Below, piece after piece: positions 59,425 through 64,000 of a stretch of 64,000 nt of DNA; position 1 is the first letter of the stretch; each line of letters starts with the position of its first letter. Below the pieces are notes generated by a model. That model was not told the DNA's origin and did no database searches. It was given only the letters and a program-made list of their open reading frames with translations. A program made the position numbers and the translations under genes. The DNA is from Chloroflexales bacterium ZM16-3 (lineage in GTDB: Bacteria; Chloroflexota; Chloroflexia; Chloroflexales; Chloroflexaceae): positions 124,001-188,000 of the forward strand of contig RYFE02000002.1 of NCBI GenBank assembly GCA_004138175.2, in the 5' to 3' direction.

Positions 59425-60054
59425 ATGCGAATCATCTTTGTGCGCCACGGCGAGACGCCGTGGAATGTCACCCTGCAATACCAGGGGCAGGTCAACGTGC
59501 CGCTGAACGAGCGCGGGCGCGCCCAGGCCCGCCTCACCGCCGAGCGGCTGGCTCGCCTCGGCGTAGACGCCTTCTATACCAGCGACACCGCCCGCGCCGC
59601 CGAGACGGCCGGAATCATTGGGGACGCCCTTGGCATACGCCCCACGCCCATGCCCGAGCTGCGCGAGATCGACGTGGGCCAGTGGGAGGGCCTCACCCCC
59701 GAGGAGCTCTACCGGCGCTTCCCCGACCATATGGCCGAGTACGAGCGCGACCCGGCCCGCACGGTGCGGCTCGGCGGCGAGAGCTACGCCCAGCTCCAGG
59801 CCCGCGCCCTGGTCGCCCTCGGCAAGATCTACGACGCGCACCGGCCCGGCGATGTGATCGTGGCCGTCTCGCACGGCGGCACCATCCGCGCCCTGCTCTG
59901 CCACGTGATCGGGCTGGAGCTGGCCAACTTCGGCAAGATGTGGCTCGACAACGGCTCGCTCACCGAGATCCGCTACGGCAGCCACGGCTGGCGCCTGGTT
60001 CGCCTCAACGACGCCGCCCACCTGGAGGGCATGGTCGCCGAGGGCGGGGAGTAG
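59425..60054 (+). CDS. Histidine phosphatase (phosphoglycerate mutase-like) family protein
   Basis: A 209-residue branch-1 histidine phosphatase. The catalytic His is in FVRHGETPWN, the second conserved His in VSHGGTIRALL, and Arg/Glu in REIDVGQWEGLTPEE. The short length and no bisphosphoglycerate-specific insert make it closer to CobC/GpmB/SixA phosphatases than to true cofactor-dependent mutase. The ATG at 59425 is chosen because the family starts there (MRIIFVRHGE). Substrate unknown. A heptamer tract follows the stop. Confidence 0.88.
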   Translation: MRIIFVRHGETPWNVTLQYQGQVNVPLNERGRAQARLTAERLARLGVDAFYTSDTARAAETAGIIGDALGIRPTPMPELREIDVGQWEGLTPEELYRRFPDHMAEYERDPARTVRLGGESYAQLQARALVALGKIYDAHRPGDVIVAVSHGGTIRALLCHVIGLELANFGKMWLDNGSLTEIRYGSHGWRLVRLNDAAHLEGMVAEGGE

Positions 60055-60055
60055 C

Positions 60056-60101
60056 TGGGGGTTGGGGGTTGGGGGTTGGGGGTTAGGGGTTGGGGGTTGG
60101 G
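60056..60101. repeat. Heptamer tract (GGGGGTT)n
   Basis: Six GGGGGTT units, the reverse complement of the CCCCCAA family, between the phosphatase gene and PEP carboxylase. The longest reading frame of PEP carboxylase would start in this tract, but the better start is downstream. Confidence 0.9.
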
Positions 60102-60169
60102 CACACGGCATTGCAAACGCGTTCCCCCTCGCCCGCACGCGGGAGAGGGGGCCAGGGGGTGAGGGCCAT

Positions 60170-63025
60170 ATGACCACAGAGCGAGACCCGCTCTCGACGA
60201 ATATCCGCGCCCTGGGCAGCGCCCTCGGGCGGGTGATGACCGACCAGAGCGGCGCGCGCGCCCTTGAGCTAGAGGAGGAGGTGCGCCGCATCGCCAAGGA
60301 GCTGCGCGCCAGCCCCTCGGATGCGCTGGCCGCCCGCCTCAGCGCCCTGATCGCCGAGCGCCCTGTGGACGAACTGCACGGCCTGGTGAAGGCATTCACC
60401 CTCTACTTTGGCCTCGTCAACCTGGCCGAGAGCGTCGAGCGCCTGCGCGTGCTCAGCGTGCGCGACCGCCAGCGCTACCCCGCCCCGCGCACCGAGGGCA
60501 TCGCCGAGGCGGTGGCCGCGCTGCGCGGCCACGGCGTGGCCGCCGAGGCCATCCAGGAATGGCTCGACCACGCCCTGATCATGCCGGTGCTCACCGCCCA
60601 CCCCACCGAGTCCAAGCGCCGCACCACCCTCAACAAGCTGCGCCGGATCTTCGACACCCTGATCGAGCTGACCATGCGCACCACGCCCATGCTGCCCGGC
60701 GAGCACGTGGCCGCGATCATCCGGATCGAGCGTGAGATCGTTGGCCTCTGGCAGAGCGACGATGTCCGCATCGAGAAGCCCTTGGTGCTCGATGAGGTGG
60801 AGAACGGGCTCTACTACTTCAATCGCGTGCTCTGGGATCTGCTGCCCCAGATCGACCGCGAGCTTGAGGCGGCCCTCGCCGAGCACTACCCCGCGCACAC
60901 CTGGCGCATGTCGCCCCTGATCCGCTTCGGCAGCTGGATGGGCGGCGACCGCGACGGCAACCCTTATGTCACCCCCGATGTGACGGTGGCGACCGTGCGC
61001 CTGATGCGCGCCACCATGCTGCGCCACCTGATCGACTGCATGGCCGGCCTACACACCAACCTCAGCCAGTCGCTCCAGCAGGTCGAGGTGAGCGCGGAGC
61101 TGCTGGGGCGCATCGACTCCTACAGCGCGATGTTCCCCGAGGCCGCCACCGGCATCAGCGCGCACCACGCCCGCGAGCCCTACCGCCGCCTCGTCGAGCT
61201 GATCCGCACCCGCCTAGAGCGCACCCTGCACCACACTCTGCATCACGAGCTGCGCTGGGGCCAGGACCCGCCGCCCCGCCCGCAGCCCAATGTCTACTTC
61301 CGCAGCGAGGAGCTGCTGGCCGACCTGAAGATCATGCGCGACAGCCTGGTCGATAACGGCGGCGCCCTCATGGCCGACGGCCTGCTGCGCGATGTGATGG
61401 CTAAGGTGGCGATCTTCCGCCTGAACACGGCCACCCTCGATATCCGCCAGCACAGCGGCCGCCACCTGAACGCACTCGGCGAACTGCTCGCCGAGGCTGG
61501 CACCTGCGCCGACTACGCCGACCTGGGTGAGGACGAGAAGATCGCCCTGCTCTGCGCCGAGATCGCCAGCCCGCGCCCGCTCTGCGAGACCCGGCTCTCG
61601 AACTATAGCCCCGAGACGGCAGAGACGATCAAGACCTTCCGGGTGGTGGCGGCCCTGCTTGAGCAGATCGACCCGCAGCTGATCGAGAACTACATCATCA
61701 GCATGACGACGAGCGTCAGCGATATGCTGGCCGTGCTGCTCTTCTGCCGCGAGGTGGGCATGTACGAGCCGGGCCTGTTCAGCTTGCTAAACGTAGTGCC
61801 GCTCTTCGAGACCGGCGATGACCTTATCCACGCGCCGCTGCTGATGGACGCATGCCTAGCCATGCCGGTCTACCGCGAGCACCTGCGGCTGCGCGGCGAC
61901 GTGCAGGAGATTATGCTCGGCTACTCGGACAGCAACAAGGAGGGCGGCTTCGCCTCGGCGAACTGGGCGCTCTACCGGGCGCAGGTGGAGCTGGACGCGG
62001 TGGCCGAGCGCCACGGCGTGCGGCTGCGCCTCTTCCACGGGCGGGGCGGCGCGGTTGGCCGAGGCGGCGGCCCAGCAGGCGAGGCCATCCTCTCACAGCC
62101 GCCGGGCACCCTCAACGGCCAGATCAAGATGACCGACCAGGGCGAGATGATCTCCGACCGCTACCTTGACCCGCGCACCGCCCACCGCCACCTAGAGCAG
62201 GTGGTCAACGCCGTGCTGCGCGCCGGCTTCCCCGAGACCCTCCACCTCCCCGACCCGGCCTGGACGGCAGCCATGGAGCAGATCGCCGCCACCGCGCGCG
62301 CCGCCTACCGTGGCCTGATCTACGACAACCCCGAGTTCCTAACCTACTTCCGCGAGGCCACCCCGATCACCGAGATCAGCCGCCTGCGCATCGGCTCGCG
62401 CCCGGCCAGCCGCCGCAACAGCGCACGCATCGAGGACCTGCGGGCCATCCCCTGGGTCTTCAGCTGGATGCAGAGCCGCCACACCATCCCCGGCTGGTTC
62501 GGCCTCGGCAGCGCCCTGGCCGACTTCGTCGGCGAGGAATTGCAGATTGCAGATTGCAGATTGCAGATTGAGGCCAGAGCCAGCAAACACAATCAACAAT
62601 CTGCAATCTACAATCTACAATTACTTCGCACCATGTACCGCCAGTGGCCTTTCTTCACCACCCTGCTCGACAACGCCCAGATGATCATGGCCAAGGCCGA
62701 CATGGGCATCGCCCGCCAGTACGCCGACCTGGTGGGCGACCAGGAGCTAGCCGGGCGGGTCTTCGCCCAGATCGAGGCCGAGTTCGCGCGCACCCGGCGC
62801 ATGATCTGCGCCGTGGCTGAGGTGGATGAGATCCTCGGCGCGGTGCCGGTGCTCCAGCGGGCCATCCAGCAGCGCAACCCCTACGTGGACCCGCTGAGCT
62901 ACATCCAGCTAGAGCTGCTGCGCCGCCTGCGCGACGAGGCCAGCGCCGAGGATCAGGAGCGGATCGAGACGACGGTGCTCATGTCGATCAATGGCATCGC
63001 CGCCGGCCTGAAGAATACCGGGTAG
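60170..63025 (+). CDS. ppc: Phosphoenolpyruvate carboxylase, with an in-frame heptamer-repeat insertion
   Basis: A 951-residue enzyme fixing bicarbonate onto PEP to give oxaloacetate, replenishing the TCA cycle and, in some Chloroflexia, serving CO2 fixation. Catalytic motifs are intact: TAHPTESKRRTTLNKLRR (His), GSWMGGDRDGNPYVTP, MLGYSDSNKEGGFASANW, LFHGRGGAVGRGGGPAG (bicarbonate/PEP loop) and the C-terminal MSINGIAAGLKNTG. Between residues ~790 and 818 a low-complexity block (LQIADCRLQIEARASKHNQQSAIYNLQ) is encoded by CAGATTG/CAATCTA heptamers and lies just before LLRTMYRQWPFF. It keeps the frame. The ATG at 60170 follows GGTGAGG. Allosteric control is likely but not readable. Confidence 0.93.
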   Translation: MTTERDPLSTNIRALGSALGRVMTDQSGARALELEEEVRRIAKELRASPSDALAARLSALIAERPVDELHGLVKAFTLYFGLVNLAESVERLRVLSVRDRQRYPAPRTEGIAEAVAALRGHGVAAEAIQEWLDHALIMPVLTAHPTESKRRTTLNKLRRIFDTLIELTMRTTPMLPGEHVAAIIRIEREIVGLWQSDDVRIEKPLVLDEVENGLYYFNRVLWDLLPQIDRELEAALAEHYPAHTWRMSPLIRFGSWMGGDRDGNPYVTPDVTVATVRLMRATMLRHLIDCMAGLHTNLSQSLQQVEVSAELLGRIDSYSAMFPEAATGISAHHAREPYRRLVELIRTRLERTLHHTLHHELRWGQDPPPRPQPNVYFRSEELLADLKIMRDSLVDNGGALMADGLLRDVMAKVAIFRLNTATLDIRQHSGRHLNALGELLAEAGTCADYADLGEDEKIALLCAEIASPRPLCETRLSNYSPETAETIKTFRVVAALLEQIDPQLIENYIISMTTSVSDMLAVLLFCREVGMYEPGLFSLLNVVPLFETGDDLIHAPLLMDACLAMPVYREHLRLRGDVQEIMLGYSDSNKEGGFASANWALYRAQVELDAVAERHGVRLRLFHGRGGAVGRGGGPAGEAILSQPPGTLNGQIKMTDQGEMISDRYLDPRTAHRHLEQVVNAVLRAGFPETLHLPDPAWTAAMEQIAATARAAYRGLIYDNPEFLTYFREATPITEISRLRIGSRPASRRNSARIEDLRAIPWVFSWMQSRHTIPGWFGLGSALADFVGEELQIADCRLQIEARASKHNQQSAIYNLQLLRTMYRQWPFFTTLLDNAQMIMAKADMGIARQYADLVGDQELAGRVFAQIEAEFARTRRMICAVAEVDEILGAVPVLQRAIQQRNPYVDPLSYIQLELLRRLRDEASAEDQERIETTVLMSINGIAAGLKNTG
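62538..62622. repeat. Inverted heptamer tract inside ppc
   Basis: Four TTGCAGA-type heptamers (62538-62570) face CAATCTGCAATCTACAATCTACAAT (62596-62622) across a ~25-base centre. The arms are complementary, so it could fold. It is translated in frame within ppc. Confidence 0.9.
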
Positions 63026-63027
63026 GT

Positions 63028-63128
63028 AGGGGTTGGGAGTCAGGGGTTGGGTGTCAGGAGTCAGGGGTCGGGGTTCGGGAGTCGGGAGTCGGGGTTCGGG
63101 AGTCGGGGTTGGAGGTTGGGGGTTGGGG
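63028..63128. repeat. Heptamer tract (GGGAGTC / GGGGTTC / GGGGGTT)n
   Basis: About fourteen mixed heptamers follow the ppc stop, changing from one family to another along the tract. The inverted partner is at 63201-63250. Confidence 0.88.
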
Positions 63129-63200
63129 CAATCAGGCACGCACATCGGCGAGGCCAGGTACACGTTGATGCAAACGCCGCCCGCGTACGCCGGAGTCCGG

Positions 63201-63250
63201 CCCCCGACTCCCGACCCCCGACTCCCGACCCCTGACCCCCGACTCCTGAC
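63201..63250. repeat. Heptamer tract (GACTCCC / GACCCCC)n
   Basis: Seven heptamers, complementary to those at 63028-63128. Together they bracket a ~70-base segment upstream of the NUDIX gene promoter and could form a long imperfect stem that ends ppc transcription. Confidence 0.88.
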
Positions 63251-63255
63251 GCCTG

Positions 63256-63264
63256 TGGTATTAT
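63256..63264 (+). promoter_or_regulatory. Extended -10 promoter for the NUDIX gene
   Basis: TGGTATTAT (TGn-TATTAT) lies 33 bases before the ATG at 63297, just past the heptamer tract. Confidence 0.45.
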
Positions 63265-63296
63265 TTGCCGTCTACCCATCCTCAGCGGAGATCTGA

Positions 63297-63806
63297 ATGT
63301 ATCGCCAGCATAGCCACTGCTCATTCTGCGGCAGCACCTTCACCGACAGCCAGCGCTGGCCGAGGGTCTGCTCATCCTGCGGGAGCACCACGTACCGCAA
63401 CCCGCTCCCCGTCGTCATCGTGCTACTGCCCGTCGACGATGGGCTGCTGCTAATCCGGAGGGGCGCTGCCCCGCGCCAGGGCCAGCTGGCCCTCCCCGGC
63501 GGCTTTATCGAAATGAACGAGACCTGGCAGCAGGCCGCATCCCGCGAGCTCTATGAGGAGGCCGGCGTGCGCGTCTCGCCCGATCAGATCGATGACTTCG
63601 GCGCGCGCAGCACCCACGACGGCTACCTGCTGGTCTTCGGGCTCGGCCCGCAGCTGCGCGAGGTTGACCTGCCACCCTTTGTGCCGAATAAAGAGGCCGG
63701 CGCCCGCGCCCTGATCACCGTCCCCACCGAACTGGCCTTTCCCCTGCACACCGAGGCCGTCGCTCGCTTCTTCGCCCGCCGCAGCCAGTGGCGCACGATG
63801 ACCTAG
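63297..63806 (+). CDS. NUDIX hydrolase with N-terminal zinc ribbon
   Basis: A 169-residue protein. Residues 8-30 hold two Cys pairs (CSFCGS, CSSCGS) forming a small zinc ribbon as in NudC/ADP-ribose pyrophosphatase-like proteins. The NUDIX box is GGFIEMNETWQQAASRELYEEAGV, with all of GX5EX7REUXEEXG present. It hydrolyses a nucleoside diphosphate linked to another group; ADP-ribose or NADH are possible but cannot be chosen. GGAG (63287-63290) precedes the ATG with six bases between. Confidence 0.88.
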   Translation: MYRQHSHCSFCGSTFTDSQRWPRVCSSCGSTTYRNPLPVVIVLLPVDDGLLLIRRGAAPRQGQLALPGGFIEMNETWQQAASRELYEEAGVRVSPDQIDDFGARSTHDGYLLVFGLGPQLREVDLPPFVPNKEAGARALITVPTELAFPLHTEAVARFFARRSQWRTMT

Positions 63807-63812
63807 GATAGT

Positions 63813-63868
63813 ATTTTTAGACATTTCAGAGTGCTTATTTTTAGACATCGGGAAGTATCTTTAGACAT
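63813..63868. repeat. Three copies of ATTTTTAGACAT
   Basis: ATTTTTAGACAT at 63813-63824 and 63837-63848, and ATCTTTAGACAT at 63857-63868. Start-to-start spacings are 24 and 20 bases. Multiple short repeats at one end are a feature of some insertion sequences (for example the IS21 family), and a transposase-like frame ends a few bases further on. Confidence 0.8.
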
Positions 63869-63876
63869 CTCGTGCT

Positions 63877-64000
63877 TCATTGGGCGAGCAGCTGCGGCCC
63901 GTAGCGGCGCGCAACCTCGCCAAGGTTTACCACGGCATGCCTGCCGTCAAGGTATCGCGGGCGATGGTGGCCTGCTGTTCGGCCTTCTGGGTGAGGTGGG
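63877..64000 (-). CDS. Possible C-terminal end of a transposase, cut by window edge
   Basis: The last 40 codons on the minus strand read LDGRHAVVNLGEVARRYG and PQLLAQ before a TGA at 63877-63879. A competing frame also reads well (HLTQKAEQQATIARDTL) but stops early, so the true frame is unsure. The nearby terminal-type repeats suggest an insertion sequence entering from the right. Family not assigned. Confidence 0.3.
   Translation of the reverse strand, partial: PPHPEGRTAGHHRPRYLDGRHAVVNLGEVARRYGPQLLAQ

Noticed and set aside
60062-60169. Longer N-terminus for PEP carboxylase
   Set aside because: It would be encoded by the GGGGGTT tract (GVGGWGLGVGG) and non-conserved sequence; the ATG at 60170 has a better ribosome site.

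Overview
This 64 kb window looks like a chromosome segment of a high-GC member of the Chloroflexota, most likely class Chloroflexia. That placement is an inference. It rests on the gene mix: an OleA/OleD pair for long-chain olefin synthesis, tandem DUF4491 proteins, a stand-alone caspase-like protein, a MacAB-like exporter with two permeases, surface proteins with an LPxTG-like tail, and many heptanucleotide repeats. No rRNA is present, and there is one tRNA (Arg, CCU). Most of the window is housekeeping and metabolic genes in short operons.

Layout. 1-6.3 kb: 3' part of a molybdenum hydroxylase large subunit, an HD protein, lysA, a caspase-like protein and an acyl-CoA dehydrogenase. 6.4-9.4 kb: a probable gene remnant, two DUF4491 proteins, 5-formyl-THF cyclo-ligase behind a hairpin leader, and a WecA/MraY-type glycan transferase. 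9.4-14.8 kb: an O-antigen-ligase/TPR membrane protein and recN. 15-21.7 kb: two oxidoreductases, then oleD, a GT-C-like membrane protein and oleA. 21.7-28.2 kb: crcB, an M20 dipeptidase, a TspO homologue, an aldehyde dehydrogenase and a two-gene ABC-2 transporter. 28.2-30.7 kb: a palindrome-rich gap, a tyrosine recombinase and a DoxX protein. 30.7-39.8 kb: a YbaY-like surface protein, a PucR regulator, the exporter (adaptor, ATPase, two permeases), a ROK kinase and tRNA-Arg. 39.9-46 kb: a NarL-type two-component pair, a lipoprotein gene apparently split by a small insertion, and a Tat-exported 5'-nucleotidase. 46-51.9 kb: an oxidoreductase operon, galM-tsaC, a DUF4397 protein and a MarR regulator. 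52-53.7 kb: a complete IS200/IS605 element. 53.8-59.2 kb: a 34-codon membrane ORF, a GGDEF-EAL protein and a four-gene folate operon (PTPS-folK-folP-folC). 59.4-64 kb: a phosphoglycerate-mutase-like phosphatase, PEP carboxylase, a NUDIX hydrolase and a possible transposase end.

The most unusual layer is non-coding. (1) At least a dozen loci carry tandem heptamers of several unrelated sequences, often in inverted pairs. Two of these lie in frame inside recN and PEP carboxylase. (2) Several small non-autonomous insertion-like elements can be recognised by terminal inverted repeats and flanking direct repeats. One, at 28414-28536, has 24-bp arms and a perfect 8-bp direct repeat. One, at 59187-59311, has 9-bp flanks. 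One, at about 43181-43283, interrupts a two-domain lipoprotein. (3) Long perfect palindromes serve as probable intergenic terminators.

All calls come from reading the sequence; no database search was run. Start codons were moved from the longest reading frame to the best Shine-Dalgarno-supported start where one was visible.
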